Shown here one piece after another: positions 1 through 7,474 of a stretch of 33,828 bases of DNA. The stretch is from Rhizobium sp. (GTDB lineage: Bacteria; Pseudomonadota; Alphaproteobacteria; Rhizobiales; Rhizobiaceae): positions 1-33,828 of the forward strand of contig JARXAK010000137.1 in the NCBI GenBank assembly GCA_029865885.1. Direction: 5' to 3'. The position numbers and the translations under genes were made by a program. Each line of letters begins with the position of its first letter. Within the stretch, counting starts at the first letter, position 1. The notes beneath the pieces are model-generated. The model was not told the origin of the DNA. It saw only the letters and a program-made list of their open reading frames with translations, and ran no database searches.

Positions 1-14
1 GTCTGACAGTCATA

Positions 15-48
15 CAAAAAAACGGCCGCGCCCCCTCGGCACGACCGT
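15..48 (-). terminator. Rho-independent terminator after the L,D-transpeptidase gene
   Basis: Read on the minus strand, an 11-bp stem (arms 38-48 and 22-32, paired throughout if G-U pairs are allowed) closes a 5-base loop and is followed by seven T residues (15-21). It lies 22 bases past the stop codon of the minus-strand L,D-transpeptidase gene, so it should end that transcript. Confidence 0.85.
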
Positions 49-70
49 CTTGTATTGGTAACGCCCCGGC

Positions 71-757
71 TCAGCCGCCGAAGATCGTGCGCAGGATGTC
101 CACGCCCTGGTCGTCAAACGACACGTCGCCCTGGCGGTTGCCCGGACCGATCACGATCACCTTGGAGCCGATATCGGCGCGCTCATAGAGATGCTCGACA
201 TCCTTGTTCATCATGCGGATGCAGCCGGAGGACATGTTGAGGCCGATCGTCCAGGGCTGGTTGGTGCCATGGATGCGGAAGATCGTGTCGCGGCCGCCCT
301 TGTAGAGATACATGGCGCGTGCGCCGAGCGGATTGTCCGGACCGCCTTCCTGCACGACTGGCAGGATATGGCCCTTGGCGGCTTCGCGGCGGCGCATTTC
401 TGCCGGCGGACGCCATTCCGGCCATTCCGCCTTGCGGCCGATCTTCACCACGCCCGACCAGCCGAAGCCTTCACGACCCACGCCCACGCCGTAGCGGGTC
501 GCGCGGTTGTTGCCCTCGACATAGTAGAGAAACTTGTTGTTTGTATCGATGATGATCGTGCCCGGCTTTTCGTCGGTGGTCAGGCGCACGACCTTGCGCT
601 TGAACTTCTCCGGCACTTCCTTGCGCTGCTGCGCAACGAGCGTCACGTCACTGGTGGTCTGGATGCGATTGAGGCTGATGGCGCTGGCCGGCATGGGCAA
701 GGCGAGTGTGAGCGCGATCATCGCCACAGCCGCCTTGCTGAACGTCGTGTTGAACAT
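71..757 (-). CDS. L,D-transpeptidase (YkuD domain), secreted
   Basis: Predicted periplasmic L,D-transpeptidase that makes 3-3 cross-links in peptidoglycan or attaches proteins to it. The 228-residue product starts with a signal peptide (about residues 1-26, ending PMPASA). The YkuD domain follows from about residue 65 (KPGTIIIDT) and carries the catalytic signature HGTN (His163) and SSGCIRM (Cys179). I chose the ATG at 757 because AGGGGG lies about 7 bases upstream and the signal peptide starts there; an in-frame ATG at 814 would add 19 residues without signal-peptide character. It lies 91 bases downstream of a paralogue on the same strand and is followed by a terminator. The family is clear; the substrate is not. 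Confidence 0.93.
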   Translation of the reverse strand: MFNTTFSKAAVAMIALTLALPMPASAISLNRIQTTSDVTLVAQQRKEVPEKFKRKVVRLTTDEKPGTIIIDTNNKFLYYVEGNNRATRYGVGVGREGFGWSGVVKIGRKAEWPEWRPPAEMRRREAAKGHILPVVQEGGPDNPLGARAMYLYKGGRDTIFRIHGTNQPWTIGLNMSSGCIRMMNKDVEHLYERADIGSKVIVIGPGNRQGDVSFDDQGVDILRTIFGG

Positions 758-848
758 AGGCAATCCCCCTGATTTGCAGGGCTTCAAGCCTATCCGCTTC
801 GCCCTCCAAAGCAAGAGCTAATCAAGGTTGTGTGACCTTGTGAGTGTC

Positions 849-1685
849 TCAGATCACAATGACCTTGGTGCCGACCTTCACCCGCTCATAGAGATCGGTG
901 ACATCCTCGTTGCGCATGCGGATGCAGCCGGAGGAAACTCCGTTGCCGATCGACCACGGCGCATTGGTGCCATGGATGCGGTAGAGCGTCGAGCCGAGAT
1001 AGAGAGCACGGGCACCAAGCGGATTTTCCGGGCCGCCCGGCATGTGCGCGGGCAGGAAATGGCCCTTGGCTGCTTCGCGCGCGATCATTTCCTGCGGCGG
1101 GCGCCAGTCCGGCCATTCCCGCTTGTCGGTCACCTTGTGTGTGCCGGCCCATTCGAAGCCCGGCTTGCCGACGCCCACGCCATAGCGCTTGGCCATGCCG
1201 TCTGCCATCACCAGATAGAGAAAGCGCTCGCGTGTATCGATGACGATCGTGCCCGGTTTCTGCTCGGTCAGGTACTCGACCATCTGCGGCAGGAATTTCG
1301 GATCGATCTGGGTGCGGACCGGTTTGTCCGGCCGCATGGCAACCTGCTGGGCGGCCGGCTGTTGCTGCTGCGGAAAGAGTGTCCGCCGCTGCTGGACAAG
1401 ACGGCGTTGCTGCACCGGTTGCTGGCGCAGAGCCGGCTGCTGGCGAATGACCTGTTGCGGCTGAATGATCCTTTGGCGCCCGGCGAGGATAGCCTGACGC
1501 ATCCGCTGCGGTTGCGCAAGGCCACGCGTCTGGGTGGGAACACCACCCAGCTGCATGACCCAGGCGGCCTGCAGATCGGGGCTCACCATCACAGGCGGAC
1601 GGCTCTGATAGCGATCACTGGCATGCACGGGCAGGGCAAGCGACAAACTGGCCAACAGGGCCAGGAACAGGGAAGTCTTCGACAT
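849..1685 (-). CDS. L,D-transpeptidase (YkuD domain) with Gln/Arg-rich linker
   Basis: A second predicted periplasmic L,D-transpeptidase, 278 residues. A signal peptide (about 1-22, LALPVHA) is followed by a linker at about residues 58-115 unusually rich in Gln and Arg, then the YkuD domain from about 143 (KPGTIVIDT). The catalytic signature is intact: HGTN with His238 and SSGCIRM with Cys254. The start at 1685 places the signal peptide at the N terminus; a longer reading frame to 1769 has no such character. The catalytic domain closely matches that of the next gene, so the two are tandem paralogues, but only this one has the long basic linker, which could bind the cell wall or another polyanion (inference). 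Confidence 0.92.
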   Translation of the reverse strand: MSKTSLFLALLASLSLALPVHASDRYQSRPPVMVSPDLQAAWVMQLGGVPTQTRGLAQPQRMRQAILAGRQRIIQPQQVIRQQPALRQQPVQQRRLVQQRRTLFPQQQQPAAQQVAMRPDKPVRTQIDPKFLPQMVEYLTEQKPGTIVIDTRERFLYLVMADGMAKRYGVGVGKPGFEWAGTHKVTDKREWPDWRPPQEMIAREAAKGHFLPAHMPGGPENPLGARALYLGSTLYRIHGTNAPWSIGNGVSSGCIRMRNEDVTDLYERVKVGTKVIVI

Positions 1686-1888
1686 CGGACAACTCGCAAC
1701 ATGGGACCGGACACGGCAGCACGGAATGCCGCCATTTCGTCCCGATCGTGCCAGAGCGAGGCCCGCCAATTGGTAAAGACCCGTTCATGAAAATGCGATC
1801 CATGCCGTAAAGCTTTCGGAAGGGTTAGCGCCCGGTTTTGAAAAATCGTGAACAAATGGTAAACGTTCCCCGCATCGGGGAGAATCGC

Positions 1889-2524
1889 ATGGATATGATC
1901 GCAGAAGGCCTGATCCGGGGAGACGACGGTCTCGACCTGTGCTTCTGGCATGGTGGTCTTGAAGACTATCGCCGCTACCATGACGAGGAATGGGGAAGGC
2001 CTGTTACCGACGACATCAGGCTTTTCGAGAAGATCTGCCTCGAAGGTTTCCAGTCCGGCCTCTCCTGGCTGACGATCCTCAGAAAGCGCGACAACTTCCG
2101 CGCCGCCTTTGCCGGCTTCGACTTCCATCAGGTCGCCAGCTTCGGTGACGAAGACATCGCCCGCTGCCTGGCGGATGCCGGCATCATCCGCCATCGCGGC
2201 AAGATCGTCTCGACCATCAACAATGCCCGCAGGGCGGTCGACCTGAAGACGGAATTCGGCTCGCTGTCTCGTTACTTCTGGAGTTACGAACCCGACGTCT
2301 CGGAACGCCCGCCGCGCATGGACTATGCCACGCTCAAGGCCAATCCAACCTCGCCCACCTCAATCCGCCTGTCGAAGGACCTGAAGAAGCGTGGCTGGAC
2401 CTTTGTCGGCCCGACCACCGTCTATGCCTTCATGCAGGCCATGGGCCTGGTCAACGACCATATCGAGGGTTGCTGCTGTCGTGCCGCGACCGAGGATCTG
2501 CGCGCCCGGTTCGTGCGCCCCTGA
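1889..2524 (+). CDS. tag: DNA-3-methyladenine glycosylase I
   Basis: Base-excision repair enzyme that removes 3-methyladenine from alkylated DNA. The 211-residue product has the family's N-terminal motif CFWHGG with YHDEEWGRP, the central GFQSGLSWLTIL helix-hairpin segment, and the C-terminal NDHIEGCCCR motif; in E. coli Tag the equivalent Cys and His residues bind zinc. GGGGAGA lies 6 bases before the ATG at 1889; an upstream in-frame ATG at 1838 lacks a ribosome site and family similarity. It diverges from the L,D-transpeptidase genes and ends right at a palindromic intergenic repeat. Confidence 0.95.
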   Translation: MDMIAEGLIRGDDGLDLCFWHGGLEDYRRYHDEEWGRPVTDDIRLFEKICLEGFQSGLSWLTILRKRDNFRAAFAGFDFHQVASFGDEDIARCLADAGIIRHRGKIVSTINNARRAVDLKTEFGSLSRYFWSYEPDVSERPPRMDYATLKANPTSPTSIRLSKDLKKRGWTFVGPTTVYAFMQAMGLVNDHIEGCCCRAATEDLRARFVRP

Positions 2525-2631
2525 CTAGAGCATGTCCGGCGAAAACCAGATCGCTGCACATGCTCTATCTCCTTGTTTTCACGCAGTCCGGACGCAAAAC
2601 CGCTGACGCACTTTTGCTGGACGTGCTCTAG
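2525..2631. repeat. RIME-like rhizobial intergenic palindromic element
   Basis: A 107-bp segment bounded by inverted ends: CTAGAGCATGTCC at 2525-2537 and GGACGTGCTCTAG at 2619-2631. Inside are subrepeats such as GCATGT/ACATGC and the GCAAAA-containing blocks seen in RIME elements of rhizobia, which are also about 108 bp. It fills the convergent gap between tag and the HAD gene. Its last bases supply the TAG stop codon (2628-2630) of the HAD gene. The match to RIME is from memory of the family, not from a search. Confidence 0.75.
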
Positions 2632-3332
2632 GTGAGACCGGCGACAAGATCGGGAACATGGCCGAGATCGGGGATCTCGCGGAAGCGCGGCGCCTCCTCG
2701 GGCTTTTCGACATGCTCCAGCACCCAGGTGAGCTCATGCGGCACGAAGACGCCCCAGGCACCCGCCGCGATCGCTGGTACGATGTCGGATTTCAGCGAAT
2801 TGCCGATCATCATCGCCCGCTCCGGTCCCTCGCCATGTTTGCCAAAGATCCGCCGATAGGTGGTGGCATTCTTGTCGGAGACGATCTCGACGGCGTCGAA
2901 ATAGTCGCCAAGCCCGGATTGCGCCAGCTTGCGCTCCTGGTCGAACAGATCGCCCTTGGTGATCAGCACCAGGAAATATTTGCCCGCAAGCGCCTCCAGC
3001 GCATCGCGCGCATGCGGCAGGCATTCGACGGGATGGCTCAAGAGATCGCGCCCAACCGCCAGGATTTCACTGATCACGGAAGAGGGCACGCGCCCTTCGG
3101 TGATATCGAGCGCCGTCTCGATCATCGACAGGGTAAAGCCTTTGATGCCGAAGCCGTAATGGGCAAGATTGCGCTTTTCTGCCTCCAGCAACCGCTCGGA
3201 CACATGCTCGCCCTCGGCATAGTCAGCAAGCAGGCTGCGAAAATGGTGCTCCGTCAGCTTGTAATACTGCTCGTTCTGCCAGAGCGTGTCGTCGGCATCG
3301 AAGCCGATCACGGAGACAGGGCGAATGGACAT
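2628..3332 (-). CDS. HAD-superfamily hydrolase
   Basis: Predicted haloacid-dehalogenase-type phosphatase of 234 residues; substrate unknown. HAD motifs are in order: DADDT (Asp12 nucleophile, Asp14 acid/base), LITKGD for motif II, a Lys in KLAQSGLGDYFD for motif III and MIGNSLKSD for motif IV. An all-alpha cap fits between about residues 20 and 95. AAGGAGG lies about 6 bases before the ATG at 3332, so the start is secure. The stop codon lies in the RIME-like repeat. It is separated from the next minus-strand gene upstream by a UUCG-loop hairpin. Confidence 0.9.
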   Translation of the reverse strand: MSIRPVSVIGFDADDTLWQNEQYYKLTEHHFRSLLADYAEGEHVSERLLEAEKRNLAHYGFGIKGFTLSMIETALDITEGRVPSSVISEILAVGRDLLSHPVECLPHARDALEALAGKYFLVLITKGDLFDQERKLAQSGLGDYFDAVEIVSDKNATTYRRIFGKHGEGPERAMMIGNSLKSDIVPAIAAGAWGVFVPHELTWVLEHVEKPEEAPRFREIPDLGHVPDLVAGLT

Positions 3333-3387
3333 GACGCCTCCTTATCGATCAGGAAGCGTGAGACTAATCGCTCCGCAAGGCAAAGCA

Positions 3388-3407
3388 ATGGCGCCCGAAG
3401 GCGCCAT
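3388..3407 (-). terminator. UUCG-tetraloop hairpin, probable terminator of the DUF305 gene
   Basis: On the minus strand an 8-bp perfect stem (ATGGCGCC and its complement) closes a TTCG tetraloop, an exceptionally stable RNA fold. The downstream T tract is weak (TGCTTT). It lies 24 bases after the DUF305 stop codon and before the HAD ribosome site, so it is probably a terminator or a 3'-end stabiliser. Confidence 0.65.
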
Positions 3408-3430
3408 CACAGTTTAAGTTTTGCCCAGGC

Positions 3431-3814
3431 TTACTGCCCGTTCTTGGCGAGCCACGCCTTCATCATGGCGATCTCGCCCTCCTGGGCTTGGATCACCTCT
3501 TCGGCGAGCTTGCGGATCTCCGGATCCTTGCCGTGTTCGAGCACGATCTTCGCCATGTCGATCGCGCCCTGATGGTGCGGGATCATGCCCTGGACGAAAT
3601 CGACATCGGCATTGCCGGTGAGCGGCACGGCCATGTCCTTGTGCATCCTGGCATTGGCCTCGGCAAAGGCCTTGGACGAGGGGCTGTCGTCCATCATGCC
3701 ATGGTCCATCGAGGACATGTCATGTCCCTGGTGCATGGTGTTGTCCTGGGCGAAAACGGCAGGGGCGGAAAGGGCGGTCGCAAGCGACGCCGCAACGAGA
3801 ATGTTTCTCAGCAT
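3431..3814 (-). CDS. DUF305 family secreted protein
   Basis: A small exported protein of 127 residues with a clear signal peptide (about 1-22, ending APAVFA). A Met/His-rich linker follows (HQGHDMSSMDHGMMDD), then a DUF305 domain with the signature MIPHHQGAIDMA and a C-terminal helix QEGEIAMMKAWL. DUF305 proteins are ferritin-like helical bundles often found near copper- or metal-handling genes; the Met/His-rich linker suggests metal binding (inference). AGGAGA precedes the ATG at 3814. The next gene upstream encodes another small exported protein with a CxxC motif, on the same strand. Confidence 0.9.
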   Translation of the reverse strand: MLRNILVAASLATALSAPAVFAQDNTMHQGHDMSSMDHGMMDDSPSSKAFAEANARMHKDMAVPLTGNADVDFVQGMIPHHQGAIDMAKIVLEHGKDPEIRKLAEEVIQAQEGEIAMMKAWLAKNGQ

Positions 3815-3879
3815 GAAAATCTCCTGTGCTGATCGATGATGGAATAATCGCAAGCCAGAGGCTGCGCGGTGTCATCGGG

Positions 3880-4272
3880 TCAGGCGCGGGGAGGGGGCGT
3901 CAGCGGTGCCGTCTTCTGGGAGACGAGCCTTGGAGAAAACGTGCCGGCTTCGGCGGCACGCGCCGGTTTTCCGCTGTCTGGAAGCGCTGCATGGACGGGC
4001 AGGGTGAGGCAGGCCGCGCAATGCCAGACCATCTTCACCGGCATTCCGCCGTGATCGCCAGGAGCCGTCTGATCTGCGGAAGTCACATCTGAACGGGAAT
4101 GCGGGCAGTCGACATCTGCCATGGCCTTTGCCGAGGCGGCCGCTTGCTGCAGGTCGCCGGCGGCATTCATCGCATGCGCCATAGGCATCGCCATGGCCGA
4201 CATGCCGGTCAGGGGCATGGCGCCGTAGGCGAGGGCTGCGACAAGCAGCAGGAGGCGGGCGAGCGATCTCAT
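3880..4272 (-). CDS. Small secreted hypothetical protein with CxxC motif
   Basis: Not recognised with certainty. From the ATG at 4272 the frame gives 130 residues: a hydrophobic N-terminal segment (RSLARLLLLVAALAYG) that reads as a signal peptide or anchor, a Met/Ala-rich stretch, one Cys near the middle (DCPHS) and a WHCAACLTLP motif, ending in TPPPRA. The CxxC followed by a Pro-rich tail resembles DUF2946-type proteins, which often occur with copper genes; this is a weak resemblance. The frame stays open upstream into the neighbouring gene, but only from 4272 does it look like an exported protein. It lies 53 bases after the Rossmann-fold gene and 65 bases before the DUF305 gene, all on the minus strand. 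Confidence 0.6.
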   Translation of the reverse strand: MRSLARLLLLVAALAYGAMPLTGMSAMAMPMAHAMNAAGDLQQAAASAKAMADVDCPHSRSDVTSADQTAPGDHGGMPVKMVWHCAACLTLPVHAALPDSGKPARAAEAGTFSPRLVSQKTAPLTPPPRA

Positions 4273-4325
4273 GGTTTGAAAGATGGGCTGCCATTGAGCC
4301 AAAAGCAAGGCGGGCTTGGCCGGGT

Positions 4326-5072
4326 TCAGCGCGCCATCACATGATGCATGATCTGATAGTCCGGGCTCTCTTCGCCGAAGGGCACGACCGGCCAATCCCA
4401 GCTGTCCCGGGCCGGACCGGGATCCACCCCATGCATCAGATCGACCGTCTCGAGCCTCACCCCTGTCCGGTCGATCACCGTATAGCCGGTATCTGTGACG
4501 AGGCAGGTTTCGGCCGAAACCTGTGCCAGCCCCTCGACATGCGCCGCGATCACCTGACGAACCAGCGTATCGGACGTGGCATCTCCGGTGAGTTGCCGCG
4601 CAGCGCCGATGCCGATCTGCGAGAGCAGATTGGCCGAGACGACGAGATCGAGATAGGGCACCTGCCGAAGGAAGGCGAGCGGCTCGCACGCCTCACCCTG
4701 GCGCAATGCGTCAAGGCCTGAGAGATCCCGCTCGATCAGCCGGATGTTCTTCAAACCCTTGATCGCAAGCCAGCTCCGCACGCTCGCCAGATGCACGAGA
4801 TCGACCAGCACCACCGTATCGAACAGCGCAGAAAGCTCGGCAACCGGCACATCGCGCACAAGCCCCGAACCCAGCACGACCACCGTGCGCCTCTGCCGGC
4901 ACGCCTGCGTAGCCAAGAGAATCGCCGCCTTCGTCCGCCGCTCATGGTCTGCCCAGGCCGCAGCACACCGGTTCGCCCGCGCCCAGAGATTGACGGAGGA
5001 GCGAATGAACGGACGATGGTCAGCCGAGGTGAGCGGAAAGCTCGCGGCAAAATTCAGGGCTTCGAGGATCAT
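4326..5072 (-). CDS. Rossmann-fold hypothetical protein, possibly SAM-dependent methyltransferase
   Basis: A 248-residue cytosolic protein I cannot name. A central segment reads as a Rossmann fold: VVVLGSGLVRDVPV at about residues 64-77 (glycine-rich loop), VVLVDLVHLASV (acidic end of strand 2), then IRLIERDLS and LDLVVSANLLSQIG, an order typical of class I SAM-dependent methyltransferases. The C terminus has a conserved-looking WPVVPFGEESPDYQIMHHVM. Its ATG lies 3 bases after the stop of the RelE-like toxin gene, so it is probably co-transcribed with that toxin-antitoxin pair. No strong ribosome site is visible at the start. Confidence 0.7.
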   Translation of the reverse strand: MILEALNFAASFPLTSADHRPFIRSSVNLWARANRCAAAWADHERRTKAAILLATQACRQRRTVVVLGSGLVRDVPVAELSALFDTVVLVDLVHLASVRSWLAIKGLKNIRLIERDLSGLDALRQGEACEPLAFLRQVPYLDLVVSANLLSQIGIGAARQLTGDATSDTLVRQVIAAHVEGLAQVSAETCLVTDTGYTVIDRTGVRLETVDLMHGVDPGPARDSWDWPVVPFGEESPDYQIMHHVMAR

Positions 5073-5075
5073 GTC

Positions 5076-5345
5076 TTACCGATAGACAGAGCTTCGATGG
5101 CCGATCTCGACCACGAGCACGACGAGCTTTTGGTCCTGGATATCGCAGATGATGCGGTAATCGCCAACTGTGTAGCGCCAATAGGCACCAAGCTTGCTGC
5201 CGTGAAGCGGATCGCCAAGGCTTCGGGGGTTGTCGTGGATAGCAAGGCGTTCTTCAAGAAACTGCTTGATGCGGCGCTGGATGACGGGGTCGAGTTTCTT
5301 GATCGTTTTCTGAACGGGCTGACGATACTCAATCGTCCAGGCCAC
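5076..5345 (-). CDS. RelE/ParE-family toxin
   Basis: Predicted toxin of a type II toxin-antitoxin pair, probably a ribosome-dependent mRNA interferase of the RelE group. I chose the GTG at 5345, giving 89 residues starting (M)AWTIEYRQ, because GAGGAG sits 8-9 bases upstream and RelE proteins usually start this way; a TTG/ATG-type start further upstream at 5369 is possible. The fold signature is complete: LGDPLHGSKLGAYWRYTVGDYRIICDI and the terminal VVEIGHRSSVYR, with the basic and aromatic residues typical of active RelE. It overlaps the antitoxin gene by 17 bases. The next gene starts 3 bases after its stop. Confidence 0.88.
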   Translation of the reverse strand: MAWTIEYRQPVQKTIKKLDPVIQRRIKQFLEERLAIHDNPRSLGDPLHGSKLGAYWRYTVGDYRIICDIQDQKLVVLVVEIGHRSSVYR

Positions 5346-5556
5346 GCCAGAACTCCTCGGAGCTGACAACTTTGTCCTCGCCGCTCTGAATACGCTTCAT
5401 GGCCTCATCGGCGGCGGCAATGTCTTGCAGGTCTTCAAGATGGCGCTGGATCATCTGACGTAGATAATCATCCGGCTCGGCACCCGCCTCCGACGCGTAT
5501 TCGACGATCAACTGGTGCATTTCTTCCGGCATATCGAACGTGACACGCTTGTTCAT
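5329..5556 (-). CDS. RelB-like ribbon-helix-helix antitoxin
   Basis: Antitoxin partner of the downstream RelE-like toxin, 75 residues. The N terminus [20 protein letters not shown] reads as a ribbon-helix-helix DNA-binding segment, followed by [18 protein letters not shown]. The acidic C-terminal part ([21 protein letters not shown]) should wrap the toxin. AGAGG precedes the ATG at 5556; longer in-frame readings up to 5820 run into the hisS region and are not coding. Order antitoxin-toxin with a short overlap is standard, and such pairs usually repress their own promoter, which would lie in the gap to hisS. Confidence 0.88.
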   Translation of the reverse strand: MNKRVTFDMPEEMHQLIVEYASEAGAEPDDYLRQMIQRHLEDLQDIAAADEAMKRIQSGEDKVVSSEEFWRGLDD

Positions 5557-5710
5557 CGGTCCAACCTCTGGTTTCGCGCTGGAATATACCACCGCACAGG
5601 TCCATTTTCCAGCATGCGGCCTTCGCCCCGCCCGCCTTCGCCCTTGCCGCCAAATCCTTGATCCTCTAAGACACCGGCACCTTTTTGAAACGAAAATTCC
5701 GGTTGTCATC

Positions 5711-7309
5711 ATGAGCGATAAGAACAAGAAGCCCCAGAAGCTGAAGGCCCGCCTGCCGCGCGGCTTCGTCGATCGCGAGGCTGCCGACATCCGCGCTGCC
5801 AACCAGATGATGGAGACCATCCGCGAGGTCTATGAGCGCTACGGCTTCGACCCGATCGAGACCCCGCTCTTCGAATACACCGATGCGCTCGGCAAGTTCT
5901 TGCCCGACAGCGACCGCCCGAACGAAGGCGTCTTTTCGCTGCAGGACGATGACGAGCAGTGGATGTCGCTGCGCTACGACCTGACCGCCCCCATGGCCCG
6001 TCATGTCGCGGAAAACTTCCAGGAAATCCAGCTGCCCTATCGCACCTATCGCGCCGGCTACGTTTTCCGCAACGAAAAGCCGGGCCCGGGCCGTTTCCGC
6101 CAGTTCATGCAGTTCGACGCCGACACCGTCGGCGCGCCGGGCGTCCAGGCCGATGCCGAAATGTGCATGATGATGGCCGATACGCTGGAAGCGCTCGGCA
6201 TCAAGCGCGGCGATTATGTGATCCGGGTGAACAACCGCAAGGTTTTGGACGGCGTGATGGAGGCCATCGGCCTAGGCGGCGAGGAGAATGCGGGACGGCG
6301 TCTGGGCGTGCTGCGGGCGATTGATAAGCTCGACAAGTTCGGTCCGGAAGGTGTGAAGCTGCTGCTCGGCGAAGGCCGTAAGGATGAGTCCGGGGACTTC
6401 ACCAAGGGTGCGGGGTTGGATGTCGATCAAATCGAGGTCTTACTTGCTATGACTAACTCCATTTCAATGGCAGTTGGAGATCCTAGCGCCGAAGAGATGC
6501 AACGTCGGCGCGATTTGTCCTCAGACAGGAGGTTTGAGGCGCTGGCCCTCGGTGTGCCGATGTACAAAGGTGTGTTCCCTCATTGGAATGAGGCCTCGGC
6601 TGATGGAATTGAATCATTGGCGCAGATACAGGAGCTTTGCATTAGCGCTGGCTACATGTCTGACCGCATCAAGATCGACCCCTCCGTCGTCCGCGGCCTC
6701 GAATACTACACCGGTCCCGTCTACGAAGCCGAACTCACCTTCGACGTCACCAATGAAAAGGGCGAAAAGGTCGTCTTTGGCTCGGTCGGCGGCGGCGGGC
6801 GTTATGATGGCCTCGTCTCGCGCTTCATGGGCCAGCCGGTCCCGGCCACGGGCTTCTCCATCGGCGTCTCGCGCCTGATGACGGCGCTGAAGAACCTCGG
6901 CAAGCTTGGTCAGGATGAAGTTCTAGGCCCGGTCCTCGTCACCGTCATGGATGGTGATGTCGAAAGCATGGGCCGCTATCAGAAGTTCACGCAGGACCTG
7001 CGCAATGCTGGCATCCGCGCCGAAATGTACCAGGGCAACTGGAAGAAGTTCGGCAATCAGCTGAAATATGCCGACCGCCGTGGTGCTCCCATCGCCATCA
7101 TCCAGGGTGGTGACGAGCGCGCTCAGGGCGTCGTCCAGATCAAGGACCTGATCGAGGGCAAGCGCCTCTCCGGTGAGATCACCGACAACGCCGAATGGCG
7201 CGAGGCCCGCGTCGCCCAGGAAGTCGTGGCCGAGGCGGATCTTGTGGCGAAGGTCAAGGAGATCCTTAGCCACCAGGCGGAAGACCGTCGTCGGGCGAAG
7301 GGTGTTTGA
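5711..7309 (+). CDS. hisS: Histidyl-tRNA synthetase
   Basis: Class II aminoacyl-tRNA synthetase that charges tRNA-His; 532 residues from the ATG at 5711. Visible are motif 1 around IETPLFEY, motif 2 ([24 protein letters not shown]), the histidine-specific [17 protein letters not shown] at about residue 325, and motif 3 ([15 protein letters not shown], then [12 protein letters not shown]), followed by the anticodon-binding domain. The [15 protein letters not shown] form of motif 2 is that of the divergent alphaproteobacterial enzymes. Codon use shifts sharply between about 6411 and 6658 (TTA, ACT, TCA, GGA, AGG, ATA), in the variable insertion between motif 2 and the histidine motif. It is the first gene of a hisS-hisZ-hisG cluster. 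Confidence 0.97.
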   Translation: MSDKNKKPQKLKARLPRGFVDREAADIRAANQMMETIREVYERYGFDPIETPLFEYTDALGKFLPDSDRPNEGVFSLQDDDEQWMSLRYDLTAPMARHVAENFQEIQLPYRTYRAGYVFRNEKPGPGRFRQFMQFDADTVGAPGVQADAEMCMMMADTLEALGIKRGDYVIRVNNRKVLDGVMEAIGLGGEENAGRRLGVLRAIDKLDKFGPEGVKLLLGEGRKDESGDFTKGAGLDVDQIEVLLAMTNSISMAVGDPSAEEMQRRRDLSSDRRFEALALGVPMYKGVFPHWNEASADGIESLAQIQELCISAGYMSDRIKIDPSVVRGLEYYTGPVYEAELTFDVTNEKGEKVVFGSVGGGGRYDGLVSRFMGQPVPATGFSIGVSRLMTALKNLGKLGQDEVLGPVLVTVMDGDVESMGRYQKFTQDLRNAGIRAEMYQGNWKKFGNQLKYADRRGAPIAIIQGGDERAQGVVQIKDLIEGKRLSGEITDNAEWREARVAQEVVAEADLVAKVKEILSHQAEDRRRAKGV

Positions 7310-7326
7310 CGTGATGTTGGGTGGTT

Positions 7327-7449
7327 ACCCCCCTCTGCCCTGCCGGGCATCTCCCCCACAAGGGGGGAGAGCGGGTTGGGGCCGGCCTCTCGCTCAGCCA
7401 CCACTCTCCCCCCTTGTGGGGGAGATGTCACGAAGTGACAGAGGGGGGT
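7327..7449. repeat. Long GC-rich inverted repeat between hisS and hisZ
   Basis: A 123-bp imperfect palindrome. It starts ACCCCCCTCTG at 7327 and ends CAGAGGGGGGT at 7449, with inner blocks CTCCCCCACAAGGGGGGAGA (7351-7370) and its near-complement at 7404-7424. This pattern, with CCGGGCAT replaced by a GTCACGAAGTGAC block in the other arm, is a familiar dispersed intergenic element of Rhizobiaceae. In RNA it would form a long hairpin inside the hisS-hisZ transcript, ending 12 bases before the hisZ ribosome site. Confidence 0.85.
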
Positions 7450-7474
7450 GCAGCACCCTCTGCGGAGTTCTTTC

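Noticed and set aside
828..1790. 320-codon plus-strand frame opposite the second L,D-transpeptidase
   Set aside because: Antisense shadow; the minus strand has signal peptide and catalytic motifs.
4272..4689. Upstream extension of the small CxxC protein frame to 4689
   Set aside because: The added sequence is antisense-like Arg/Ala-rich text opposite the Rossmann-fold gene, and a signal peptide begins at 4272.
5557..5710. Search for a His-rich leader peptide and terminator before hisS, as found for ileS
   Set aside because: No short frame with clustered His codons and no hairpin with a T tract is present.
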